From assembly GCA_000827205.1 (NCBI GenBank), contig KN832557.1, positions 1,124,302 through 1,188,301 of the forward strand: a stretch of 64,000 bases of DNA, read 5' to 3'. The stretch is from Plicaturopsis crispa FD-325 SS-3. Taxonomy: Eukaryota; Basidiomycota; Agaricomycetes; Amylocorticiales; Amylocorticiaceae. The position numbers were made by a program, and so were the translations under genes. Under the pieces are notes generated by a model that saw only the letters and a list, made by a program, of their open reading frames with translations, was not told where the DNA came from and searched no databases. Below are positions 1 to 10,909 of the stretch, piece by piece (position 1 is the first letter of the stretch; each line of letters opens with the position of its first letter).

Positions 1-1230
1 GAAGCTTGAGTACCGGGATGGATCGACTCGGCCTTCTCTTTCTCCTGCTCTTTGTCGACAAGCCAGCGCTCGACGTCACTCATCCGCTCCTCCAGTGCTC
101 GAACATGACCAACGGTCCATTTCTCCAGCTTTTCGAACCTCTTGGCTATGGTAAGCAGTGTCCCGGGCACGTCAAGAGTACCCTGCGCATTAAACTGTGC
201 GTATAGCGGCAGCGGCTCCCGAGAGGGAGATGATGCGTCGCCCTCAGTAGGCCGCATGGGCGAAGGGGTCAGTATCGGTGGTGCGGCTGCATTTATCGGA
301 CGTGACGGTGTCGGTGAGGAAGGCGAAGATGGGGCGGGACGACGAGGGGGTCCAGTCGGCGGCGCGAGGTTCAAGAACGCAGGGTCTGTATATTTGCTCT
401 GCGAAGATGCAGGCCACTCCTTCTCCTTTCCCTTCCCATTTTTCTTCTCCGTCTTTTCGCGCGCTTTTGTCTCGTGAATGACTTGTTGCGCCGGCGTGAG
501 CGGTTCTTTGTCTTTCGTCGGCGTCAATCGGTTCTTCGCCGCAGTCCACCAGCTCGGGTTCTCCTTGGTGGAATTCGAAGGAGACGTTCCCGGAGCGGGC
601 ATTGTCTGTGCGCGAACGGGGGTAGGCAGCGACTGAGGTGAGCCGCGCCCATTTTGCATCATGGCAAATACTTTGTCTTCGACAAGCCGCCTTTCTTCAG
701 CCTCCTGCGTGAGAATGCGCTCGGCCTCGCGTCGGCTACGGTCGCGCTCGCGTTCGGCTTGCGCCTCGAGTTCAGCGTCCGTTGGGAGGCCTGATTTTGC
801 GGATTGCGGACTGACGAGCTTACCGACGCGTTCGGCGAAGTTCGCGGCGAATTGGGAAACGGAGGAGGCGGGCGATATGGGGCGTCGTCCCCATGCCCCG
901 TCCTCGTCATCTTCGTCGCCGTCGTCGTCCTCTCCATCCTCGGACTGAGAGAAGCCATTCCGCAGAGGCGATGGCGGCCTCCAGGGTGACGGATGCCCAT
1001 AGACAGGCTCTGGCTATAAAACCGACAATAAACAGACACCTCAGATTGGTATCAATGAGATGATTGACCGGGATGCATACGAGATTGAGAGGCAGAGCCG
1101 GTGAAGTCATGCGCCTCTGCTGCTTGATGTTGTGACTACTTCCAGGCGGCGGAACAAGGCTGTTATTAGACACAATAGAATGGGACATGCTAGCAGCAGA
1201 TTTATGCGAATTCGACGGTGAGGAGGCCAT
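1..1230 (-). CDS. Conserved coiled-coil protein of unknown function, 3' end cut by the window edge
   Basis: Two exons are visible on the minus strand: 1230..1081 and 1013..<1. The ATG at 1230 opens a 50-codon first exon. Joining it across a 67-nt GT-AG intron keeps frame, and the second exon then stays open to base 1. The protein is low-complexity and charged: a Ser/Pro-rich N terminus, an acidic run (about residues 65-80), a Glu/Arg-rich helix with repeated AER/REAE pattern (coiled coil), a Lys/Glu basic patch, Pro/Ser linkers, and near the edge a second helical segment (FEKLEKW, LEERMSDVERWL). No enzyme domain is recognised. Such proteins often act as scaffolds, but that is only inference. 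It is transcribed divergently from LCB1. The missing C terminus could change the picture. Confidence 0.65.
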
Positions 1231-1381
1231 CGCCGCCAGCGCAGGCGGGGGGAAACCAGTCGAGGGGAAACCGACGAAGTTGAGGTTCTGGACAACTTCA
1301 AAGTTCGACGCGTCGAAATTTCCCCTAGGTTCTTCTTGGTCGCGAACCACGACGAGCTCAAAACACAACAACGTCGCCACG
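1231..1381. promoter_or_regulatory. Short bidirectional promoter region
   Basis: Only 151 bp separate the start codons of the coiled-coil gene (minus) and LCB1 (plus), so both 5' UTRs and promoters must share this stretch. There is no clear TATA box. It holds a GAGGGGAAACC-like purine stretch and GACG/GTCG half-sites of unknown meaning. Confidence 0.5.
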
Positions 1382-3237
1382 ATGAATAGCTCATCGCAGG
1401 CCCTGGAGCCTGTCTTCGCATTCCTTTCTTACTCGCTGTCGACTCTGGAGACGTCGTTCAACAAGTTGCCTGGCTCGGCCGTCGTTACCCGCTATGTCAA
1501 GTCGTCTCACCAGAACGATCCCGGTCGTACCATCCTGGAGCTCATCCTCTTCCTTTTTGCGGTGAGAACATTGCTTCAAGGACGAACACGAGCAGAAAGG
1601 TCTGGAAAACACTTCATACAATTCTCGGAGAAGGTGAGCTGTCATATGTTCAAGGCTGCACATCTGCCCTGGCAGCTTGCCATTACTAATACACTTCTCT
1701 GCTATAGGAAGTCGACGAGCTCGTAGACGAATGGACGCCCGAACCTCTTGGACAGCCCCTCAATGCTCAGGAACAAGCCGACCTCGATTCAGTGCCTATC
1801 ATACTGGGACCTAATGGTCCCAAACCCAAACTTGTCAGCACGGGGAAAGCAGCCGTCAATCTTTCGAGCTACAACTTCACTGGACTTGCAGGGAACGAAC
1901 ATATCAAGCAGCGTGCCGTAGAGACTCTACGCAAGTATGGACTTGGTAGCTGTGGGCCCCCTGGCTTTTACGGAACGCTTGGTAAATCCACATGTAGTTG
2001 TTGTCAGATCATCATCTAACAGACACGCCGGATAGATGTACACACACAGCTCGAGCAGGACATAGCCGACTTCCTCGGTACAGAGGCCGCCATTCTGTAT
2101 TCCCAGGATTTCACCACCGTTGCCTCTGTCATCCCGGCTTTCTGCAAGCGTGGAGATGTCATCATTGCAGACCGTGGTGTGAGTTTCTGCATCCAGAAGG
2201 GTCTGCAGATGTCACGTTCCACGATTCGGTGGTATGACCACAACGACCTCGGCAGTCTGCAGGAGGTCCTGGAAAGCCTCGAGAAGGACAGGAGGAAACG
2301 CAAGGCTCCGCTGACACGTCGCTTTATCGTCACGGAAGGAATCTTTGAGAAAGACGGTGCTATGACTGATTTGCCGAAGCTAGTGGGTTTTCATTTTGGT
2401 TTCGTCCTCGATCCGCTCTAAGTTAGCCGCAGATTGAGTTGAAGTACAAGTACAAGTATCGCCTGGTTCTTGACGAGAGCTTTTCCTTCGGAACTGTGGG
2501 TAGAACTGGGCGTGGCCTGACTGAACTTTACAACGTTCCGGTACGCCTGCTTGACATGGACCGTCTCATTTTGTCAGTCACACTAAGAATCGCTCCAGGC
2601 ATCCCAAGTCGACATGCTCATTGGCTCCTCTGCCACTGGTCTTTGCGCTTCGGGCGCATTCTGCGCTGGGACCCGTATTGTCGTTGACCATCAGCGCATC
2701 AACGGTACTTCCTTCGTTTTCTCGGCCTCTATGCCCGCTCTTCTCGCTGTCAGCGCCTCCGAGGGCATCAACATTCTCCGCTCGACGCCTTCCATTTTGG
2801 CGTCTCTCCAAGAGAACGTCCGCGCGGCGCGTGCTATCCTAGACCACGTTAATGGCATCACGATCCCCTCGCATCCGGCCAGCCCCATCATCCACATCTA
2901 CATTCGCCCCCCTACGGCCCTGCTCTCCCCGAACTCCACGCCACCTCCGCCCCTGCACGTGCACACCCACAAATCGAGTCCGTCGTCAGTGCAGCCGCGC
3001 GATCCACCGGTTTTCGATATCGAGGCGGAGGAGCAGCTGCTTCAAGAGGTCGTTGACGAGGCCCTTGCACAGGGTGTGATCACGACCCGTGCTCGACGCT
3101 TGCGCGGACAGGAAATGGTTGAGGCGCGCCCGAGCATACGCCTTGCGCTTACCAGTGCGTTGACCAAGAAGGAGACCGAGAAGGCTGTCAATGTCGTCAA
3201 GAGCGCGATCCAGAAGGTCCTTGCGAGGAGACGTTGA
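1382..3237 (+). CDS. LCB1: Serine palmitoyltransferase subunit 1
   Basis: Subunit of the ER enzyme that condenses serine with palmitoyl-CoA, the first step of sphingolipid synthesis. Exons 1382..1633, 1708..1981, 2036..2382, 2433..2540, 2599..3237 give 539 aa, the usual length. An N-terminal hydrophobic helix (about residues 50-66) anchors it in the ER. The family signature SCGPPGFYGT is intact across an intron; its Cys corresponds to human SPTLC1 Cys133, mutated in HSAN1. DESFSFGTVGRTGRG is the Lcb1 version of the aminotransferase-fold active-site loop. As expected for Lcb1, this subunit lacks the PLP-binding lysine, which is on Lcb2. A Ser/Pro-rich insertion lies around the C-terminal third. 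The 3' end faces a convergent F-box gene about 140 bp away. Confidence 0.95.
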
Positions 3238-3379
3238 TCAAACGGTGATAATGGGTTGGATAAGTTATCGTATATAGACATTATAACTTCGTTTGAATAA
3301 TCTCTTTTCTCTATGCGAATGGCCAAGTGGTGTCTCGACAAAAACAAACCGATGCAGTGAATACAGATTGTTTTAAGCT

Positions 3380-5204
3380 TCATCCGAAAAGCAGCACGTC
3401 GATGCTTGTAATAAAATCGTCCTCGTCTGTCTTCTCTCACGGAGTCGCAGTCAGGTAATTGGAATGCGATTAGTGTATAGCCAGCACGCACTGTGAAACC
3501 CAATATCCTTTCCTCGTCCATTAAAACAACCGTATGCGTATACGTATCCTTCGAGAGGCTCAGCACGTAAGGCAATTTGCTCTCGACGTCGTGGACGAAT
3601 ACGTCGCCAGCTGGAATGACATACGGGGAGTCGCGGAGGACAGGTTGAGAAAAGATGGGTGAGGGGAGCTCCTCAGAAGGGGGAGTTGAGACACTGGGTG
3701 CCCGTGTGCCCTTATCCTGCGCCTGAGCAGATCGCAGCCGGCGGCATGTGTTCTGATTGAAGTCGAGTACGTGTATTCGCTGAGGTGACACATGCGAGTC
3801 CTTGATGAACGCATATCGCTGCCCTGTTGTCGCGGTAATCCACTGTGTTGCGATATCGGCCGTGTTATTCCATCTCGTGACGCTGGGCCCCCAGTCCTCC
3901 CAAACCATGTCGTCCCATGACTCGGAGGACCGACTACGGATGTCCGAGGGAATCAAGTCAAGAATGGACCTGCGATGGACCAGTACGGAGTATTGACGTG
4001 TTGGTGCGCCGCCAGCAACTCCTTCTAGTAAGTAGAGCAAGGACAAAAGAAGGACTGCCTCCTCTGAGGCTTCGAAAAACGGACGCTTGTCGTAATGGCA
4101 TGGATCTTGTGCACACGAGCGAGTGGGTGAGTCTCCGATGGGATTGAGTTCAGCACGGCAGATTATGTTGGAGGGCCGCACCCAAACCCCAGTGTCTGGC
4201 AGGCGAAAGCCAAGAACCTTCCTGAACTCCCAAGGATTCTCATAGATACGGTAGACCTCCAGTACCTCCCATTCTGGGTTGGTAAGAACTATGGTGTTTT
4301 TATCGAGGAACGCGAGCGTATCGTGGGGCAAATTTTGTCGCTCCAATCTCTGTCCTGGCGTGAGTTGGGTGTCCATAAATTGCCCACCTGATGTTACGCA
4401 CCGCCTTTGCAGTGCCAGTTTTCCAGTCATACAGGATAAAGTCTGACAAAGAATAATAGCGGCCGACAATGAGAGCGAGGTAGTCGCCGACGATTTCAAT
4501 ACTGATAGTCAATGTCAAAGAGCTTTTCGCTGATATTTCTGTATTCAGAACTGGATGAGCTGCCGCTGCGTGAGGCTTTCCGGTGAAGAAATCGAGCAGC
4601 ACGATCTCGACAACGACATCGGAACCCACAGATCGCCTGGAGTTTAGCCTCAGGCGAAAAGTCGAGGATGAGATGAAAGAATAACATACGTAGTCACCAG
4701 TGCGATCAGTCCGTGCTCCTGGATGCACAAGCCGAAGTCGACAATATGGTGGTCGGCATGGATGGTGGACCACGTCGGAGATTGCTCCTCTACGCCATCG
4801 GTTGACGGGAGGACGATGTATTTGAGAGAGGTGTTATGGGGGTGGGAGATCGAGGCTTCTCCGTTGCCTCTTTCTCCTTGCACGTATACGCCGCCCGTAA
4901 GATCGTACGTCCCGCATTGTCTTTTCGACAAAGGCACGCGCACCCGGGCGCGTGCATCGAGATTTGCCCAAGCATTGTCCCGTTCCCGCAATTTTAGGAG
5001 GCGTTCGGAGTAGCTGAGATGCGATCTGGGGTTATCTCTGACACCAGCAGCCAGAGCGTTGAAGCGGTATTGCAGCTCAGAGGATTCCTGGATGATGTTT
5101 TGAAATAAACGAGAAGTGAGTTGCCACGACAAGATGTCAGAGATGGAGCCGAGTGAGATGATGCGGGCAAGCAGTTCGATTGGGAGAGATGATAAGCAAG
5201 ACAT
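3380..5204 (-). CDS. F-box protein, Agaricomycete expanded family
   Basis: Predicted 556 aa from exons 5204..4690, 4648..4398, 4354..3492, 3421..3380. An F-box begins almost at residue 5 (LPIELLARIISLGSISDIL), followed by the motif typical of mushroom F-box families (LSYSERLLKLRERDNAWANL). The C-terminal half has repeated short strands such as VVEIVLLDFFTG, LYDWKTG and FLDKNTIVLTN, suggesting a beta-propeller-like substrate-binding region. F-box proteins dock substrates to SCF ubiquitin ligases through Skp1; the substrate is unknown. The last intron is the weakest call. Reading straight through would extend the frame to 3042, inside the LCB1 coding region. Splicing to DDFITSIDVLLFG-stop removes that overlap and gives a plausible end, but the acceptor is GAG, not CAG. 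The second intron is short (43 nt). Confidence 0.75.
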
Positions 5205-5736
5205 TGGCGATGGTGTCCAAAAGCCTGAAAGACACTTGAAGTATCTAATAAATCGAGGCGGGCAAAGTGGACAACCGAGAGCGCGACTCGCCGCAGATAC
5301 TTAGACTTAGTGTCATATCCGACAATTCAATGGTCTGCAATGTCGGCGACTTGGCTTAGTGGTTGTAATGGCCCAAAGTCGGGAAGGCGTGGGAATCTCT
5401 CAGCGGTAACGCCACGAGTGCGCTGGTTCAAGACCGTCCCCTCCAGAAAACTTGGTATCCACAGTCTCCCGCTCCGCAAGGCGTGGATTGGACTTGGAAT
5501 AATCGGTCCTTGACAGGCCAGGGAAGCAATTCCGCAACCTGCAGGACTCGCCGAGTTAGTCTTCGGAGATCAGGACGCGTCGTCAGTACGCGCTGTGGTT
5601 CGTGACTCGCGCCAACCTTTTGCTTCCCTTTCCGTTTTTTTATTTTGCTTTACTCGCTCCTGAGCCTCCTTGCAACGACTCTCCTGCTTGTCTGAGCCGT
5701 CCATCTGATTCAGAGAGTAAACACCGAAGGTGCAAT
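5205..5736. other. Intergenic, no supported gene
   Basis: Divergent upstream region of the F-box gene (minus) and SFM1 (plus). It contains a tRNA-like stretch around 5336-5450 with A-box and B-box-like words but no foldable acceptor stem (see rejected items). A pyrimidine/T run (5620-5645) precedes SFM1. Confidence 0.4.
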
Positions 5737-6798
5737 ATGCCATTCACATATGCGATCGGTGAGTCCTGGACCTGAGCCTGTGTCACGTCCTTCACTATAT
5801 CCTGATGCCTCCTCGCAGAACACATGGAGGACGACGAAGAAACGTCGAAAGCTATCCCTCCATGGGTAGAACTTGAATACGCGGTCAGTACTCGAAAACT
5901 TGATTTTTTACCAATCTAATTGCCCCTGCAGCACATGCGCGTCCTAGCTGGCCCGAACGCAACAGTCCATTTTACTCACCTTTCCGGACCCTCTAGTAGA
6001 TCTCTGTCCCAAGTATCACGAAGCACAGCTTCGGAAAACACATCCCTGGCGGACGCACAATTTCATGAGGCCGGAGTCCTTGACCTGATGAAGACTGCGT
6101 CGGTACCGCTTCACAAAGTGTGCCTTCTAGATCCTAAGGCTACCGAGGCGTTATCTCCCGAAGATGGCGATGGTAGATTTGAATGGTTTCTCTTTGGCGT
6201 GCGTCTCGCCATCGACAGCCTCTAGGTTTATGATCTGATTTTTCTTCGTAGGGAATACTTGGTACGACCGTCGCGCTATCGGTATAGTAGCCATTGCTAC
6301 GAATGTTTGCTTACGCTGCGCTCCCTTGAACCAGGTGACGATCCGCCTCGGGATCGTACAGCAGAGTTACGAGTACTAGGATTCCCGACAAGACATCTTG
6401 GATCTGTCCAGATGACCACGGACACTGCGCTTGGCGTAACGAAAAAAGTAGTTGACGATAAAGGTGTGTTGTAAACCGTATATCTTTCCTGCGAACATTA
6501 TTTTGTACTAAACCATCACGTAGTACCCCTCACTCAGATCCCGTATATAGTGAGCATGGTTCCTAGAAAATCCTACGTTGACTCAAAAATGCTTGGCCAG
6601 GATTATCCTACGATCACCTTCAATCCGAAGGAAAGCGTTGAAATGCCGTTTAGTCCGTGTTCCCTTGGTCTTCCCCTGACTGCTAATTGAACGGCGAATA
6701 TGACAGGGTACATCGCTGACAGCAACAATGATCCAATACTGCCGCCGGGGATGCGAGAGCTCTTGCACGAGGATCTCAACAAAAGCTTCGACTTCTGA
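5737..6798 (+). CDS. SFM1: SPOUT-family protein arginine N-methyltransferase (DUF431)
   Basis: Yeast Sfm1 methylates Arg146 of ribosomal protein uS3 (Rps3) using S-adenosylmethionine bound in a trefoil knot. Eight exons (5737..5758, 5819..5883, 5932..6198, 6252..6261, 6335..6463, 6524..6549, 6601..6652, 6707..6798) give 220 aa; the yeast protein is about 213. Family blocks appear in order: AIEHME at the N terminus, VCLLDPKATEALSPED, FLFGGILG, DDPPRDRTAELR, MTTDTALGVTKKV, IPYIDYPTI, ESVEMPFRYI. Each block is restored only by these splices, including a 22-nt first exon and a 10-nt fourth exon, so the model is strongly constrained. It converges on ATG1 with about 270 bp between stops. Confidence 0.93.
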
Positions 6799-7066
6799 GG
6801 CGTGTATTTTCATAAAACGGTTGTGATTTCATAAGCACAGATATACGTGAGTTAGTTTTGTACGGTTAGTACACTATAGATATGAATGAAGAGCCAAAGC
6901 AGAGTGACTGGAAATGCGCGCGAGGGTAAACAACAAGAGGGTCTATAATGCGAGGCCGTCCAATAATTAAGGAACCATATCAACCCTCAGTAAAACACGT
7001 GGAGAATCGGCCATAGAATACAACGGTGTCCAAACCGTACATGCATAGAAGAGAGAAAGGTCCAGG

Positions 7067-10000
7067 TCATGATGGATGCTGATGAGAAGGGGGTGATGGT
7101 TGTGGTTGATCCAATGGCCGCAGCTCCCAAGGAGCAGGATGACGTGCGACATCGACGAGGTTCTGGTCAGCGCGAGCGTCGTTCAAACGTGCCTGTGGGT
7201 CATTCATGCTCATCCGTGTACGACAACGCACAAGACGAAGCTTGGTGCGTTTGATCCCTATCGTGAGCGTAATACAGGTTAGCTCTGTGAGGAAAAGGAA
7301 AAGTAGGGGGCGTGCCACATACATGTAGCAATCGTCGCACGATCTTCCTCCATGAACGGATTTCCGGTCTGCAGGAGGTCGTCCTGAAGGGCGTACAGAC
7401 ACCACAGGGACTCTTCGTACAATTTCTCGCATTCATCGGGGCTCGTAGCTTGATCGAGGAGTTCCTTGCGCGCAGCTGTTCGACTCTAGATTGCAGGTGA
7501 GTGGAAATCGAGCCATGAAATATTCAGGATGCTCACGAGAGTCAATGCGCGATCATAAACAAGTTGGTCAAGCCAGCTCTTGGGACCGTCATAGGTCGCA
7601 GGCAGCCATGTCTTAACAAGGGCCGCACGGTCGTTGCACTTGATGAAATGCTCTCTGAACCATGTAAGCGCTGTCAGATATCAAGATGAGCACAATTAAT
7701 CGCAAAGAGGGAGCTCGAATAGCATACCATCGTCGAAACCCTCGCTTACGATGAACTCCCCGTCTGGATGTCTCATCTTAACATGCTCCTGATGATTCCG
7801 CAGTCTGTCGATGCCTTTCTGAGAGAATGACATGAGGAGCATGTACACGGCTACGCAGGTGACAGCGTTGTATTCTGCTTCCATATCGGCGTTCTTCCGC
7901 CGTATAGCATGTTTCTCTGCCTCCCCCTCCCGCTTCATAAACTTGGTGGGATCTGGTAAGGGCTCTGCGACGGATCAGTCTTCGATCAGAGAGCCAATGG
8001 CAAGAGATGGCCTACTCTGAGGAATCGCCTTGACATACTCGTACATCTCGTCGGCCCAGTTCGTGAGTACGTCCGTCTTCTGTGCGAGTCCTTCGAGACT
8101 TGCTAAAAGATCATCCTCCAATGGATCCCTGTCGGCATCGTCGTCTGGTACACGATTAACGATGATTTGCTGTCGCCTGGGTGATGAGGGAGTTCGGTAA
8201 TGGGAAGGACGTCCGCCAACACCCTGACCGAATAGTTTCTTTGACGCTAAGTTGAGTGCACGTGTCAAAGCATTTGAGGCAGCGCGTGAGGCAGCACTTG
8301 TTGGAGAGGATGAAAGTGATGGGGCGTTAGGGTTTGGAGGCGGAGGGAAGGTAGCGTTCTGCGTTGAGATAGGGGACTGCGCCCCCAAGTACTCCTGGGG
8401 GACTGCGTCGTCAGTCAGCGGCGACGGAGCAGCCTTGCGTTCTCGAAGTGGTCGTCGCCGAGCATTGCTAATCTCTGCATGCGCCTCTCGTAAGTACAAT
8501 AGAAAAATGAAGACGAACGATCACTTGCCGTCGACCGTCCGATTGAATTCCACGGCCCTTGTATCGCCGACAAGGACATATTCTCGGCGAAGTAGGCCAT
8601 CTTCCTCTGTTTCACCAGGGATGACGGAACCTTCGGTCGACAATGTCCTAGGAATTTGAGGCCGCTGTTCCGAGGGTGCTCTAACTACTTCGGGTGGGGC
8701 TCCCATCTTGCTAAACGAGCCAGATTTGGGACGTGAAGATGGCGGACTGCTTGCAAGGTTAGCAAAAGGGACTTCACTGATGAGCAGGAAACTGACCTTG
8801 CCGCCTGTCCATCTTGTGACGGCGGGAAATCAGACCCGCTTTCACGCTTTCTGAAATTGAATTTACTCGGAGGAATCATGGCCTGTGGATCCAACACCTC
8901 TGGGGGGATGTTGCGGTGGTTTTCCGGAATGGTCGACGCCCCCCATGGTCGGCTGGGGTCATCGCCCGTTGCACTGCTGGGCGGAGGTGACGAGTCGCGC
9001 GGCTCAGTTCGCTTTGGGAACTTTGAATTCGCCAGGGCGGGGCTGGCGAAGAAGTCATCGAAACTAGCGCGCTCTACTGGGTTTCTCTTCAACAATGTCC
9101 TGATAAGCATCTTCACGTCCGATGGGACAACAGGTATCTCATCTCCTGGCCGCTTTGGAGGTGTGGGGTCTTCGTCTGGGAATTTGATGCCTTTCGAGTG
9201 TTCGATCTTCTTTAATAGCTCGAGGTGGTTGGCGGCGCGGAAAGGCGCTTTCCCAACGGACATTTCGTACAACACGGCGCCGACAGACCAGAGGTCGGCT
9301 TTTGCATCGTATTTCTCATACCGTAATATCTCGGGGGCCATATATAATCTGCACACCACAGCTTGTAAGTCCAGCACTCTGAGAAGAGAAAGGGGATTAG
9401 ACTCACGGAGAACCGCAAAGCGTTTCTGCCATCATGGCATTGGGAAGAGAACGGGCGAAACCAAAGTCGGCAACTTTCAATATCGGCACACCCAACGGGT
9501 GTCCTCTCTCCAATTCGATAGGCGAGGCAGGGTTAAGTAGTAGATTCTGCATATTCCTGGTCAAACCAAATTCGATGCTGCCAGGGATGGAATTCTAACC
9601 TGAGGTTTAATATCTCTGTGGATAAGATTTCTGTGCCTCAAGAACTTCAATGCTCTGGCTATTTAAGCGGTAAATGCATAGTTCGTATCCTGAGTTGCAT
9701 GTATGACTTACCGAGCTGCCTGAGAAAACTGCGGACCACAATCTCGTTCAGCCCTCCTGTCCGCGGATGGGGGTAATACTGCGGGGCGCCACCAGGTGAG
9801 GGTATGTATTCCAACCCTTCTACGCGACCTCGTTTCTTGATATAATTCGTGAGATCACCTCCGGCACAGTATTCCATGATTAGATATATGTTACGCTCAG
9901 CGCGCTATCGCACGGTCAGCACAATTATTGATCACAAAGGAGACCGTACTAACCACTATGTTGATAAGCTTCGTGATATGACGGTGCGAGAGGGATTTGA

Positions 10001-10315
10001 GAATTTCGATCTCGCTTTGTAGATTGTCGAACAGTTTGGCAGTAAGGATGTCGCGTCTGACTGTCTTGATAGCAACTTGCTGGTGCGTTTCCTGTTACGG
10101 CATACAGCTTTCATGAAGCGCGTACTAGGAATAGGCACGACAGACGAGCGCACCTCATGATAGCCTTTGTAGACGGTGGCGAAGCTACCCTTCCCAATCT
10201 CAGCTACAACGACGTACGGCCGTACTTCCTCGTCCTCCGCTTGCTTGTTCGCCTGAAGCCTCCCGGAGGTTGTGCTGGAAGTACGCTTCGCAGGTGGTGC
10301 AGCAGAATAAGGCAT
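7067..10315 (-). CDS. ATG1: Autophagy-initiating serine/threonine kinase Atg1 (ULK homologue)
   Basis: Catalytic subunit of the Atg1-Atg13-Atg17 complex that starts autophagosome formation. Twelve exons (10315..10154, 10091..9954, 9904..9712, 9658..9600, 9546..9407, 9348..8797, 8749..8525, 8467..8016, 7964..7728, 7670..7537, 7485..7323, 7257..7067) give 881 aa. The N-terminal kinase domain has the Gly loop [16 protein letters not shown] (Lys63), HRDIKPQN (Asp180), DFGFA (Asp211) and [12 protein letters not shown] long Ser/Pro linker carries YVLV (Tyr472), at the place where yeast Atg1 has its Atg8-binding AIM (YVVV). The C-terminal half matches the tandem MIT region that binds Atg13 ([19 protein letters not shown], then [11 protein letters not shown]). 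All catalytic residues are present, so it should be active. The upstream region 10316-10909 would hold its promoter. Confidence 0.96.
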
Positions 10316-10909
10316 TAACTAGTAGCTAATGGACGTGCACGGTGGTCCCAGGCAGTCCGACGACGGACTCGGTACCGGGTACAATCAAGTATGATTCGTT
10401 GGTGGCTACTCCGTTGGACGGCTTGTCGAACGATCTCAGTGGTCAATCCCTTCGACCTTGAAGAGGGGAAACAGTGTATGGGATGTGGTAGGAGATACTA
10501 TAAGGCTGGCTAACGATAAAGTCAGCGTCCAAGAGGTGGAACAGAGCGAAGTGAGGGCCCCCGCAGGCACGATGTCGGTATCCTTCAGGGGCTAATGACT
10601 AATTCAGCGATCACGCCAGCTTGCGTCGATCGCCCATAAGTTGATTCTTGCGAGTTTAGACAAGAAAATGGCTATGCAACGAAGATGAAACACGACGGAA
10701 ATACCACAGATGCTAGATGCAGGCCTCAGTAGCGAATCTGGAGGAAAATAAGATGTCCATGCATTCCACAATTAGATTAATATTTATTCAGTAGAATATC
10801 GTAGGGCGATAGGCTAGCGCCTAGCGAGTTGACAGCGCCTTTCGTTATAGTCTATGGTGAGGAAGGTTAGCTGGGCGGGACAGTGAGGTGTCGGAAAAGA
10901 CCTACCAGG
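10316..10909. other. Intergenic region upstream of ATG1 and downstream of the F-box/LRR gene
   Basis: About 590 bp without a supported gene. It should hold the ATG1 promoter (minus strand) and the F-box gene terminator. An AT-rich run near 10765-10800 is a likely 3' end zone for the gene to its right. No repeat or RNA gene seen. Confidence 0.4.

Noticed and set aside
3042-3379. Extension of the F-box gene frame antisense into LCB1
   Set aside because: The open frame continues to 3042, but an intron at about 3491-3422 gives a compact, family-like C terminus and avoids overlap with LCB1 coding sequence.
5336-5450. tRNA-like stretch with TGGCTTAGTGG (A-box-like) and GGTTCAAGACC (B-box-like)
   Set aside because: The bases flanking the T-arm do not pair with the 5' end to form a 7-bp acceptor stem, the T stem has mismatches, and no clear anticodon arm could be drawn. 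At best a tRNA-derived remnant.
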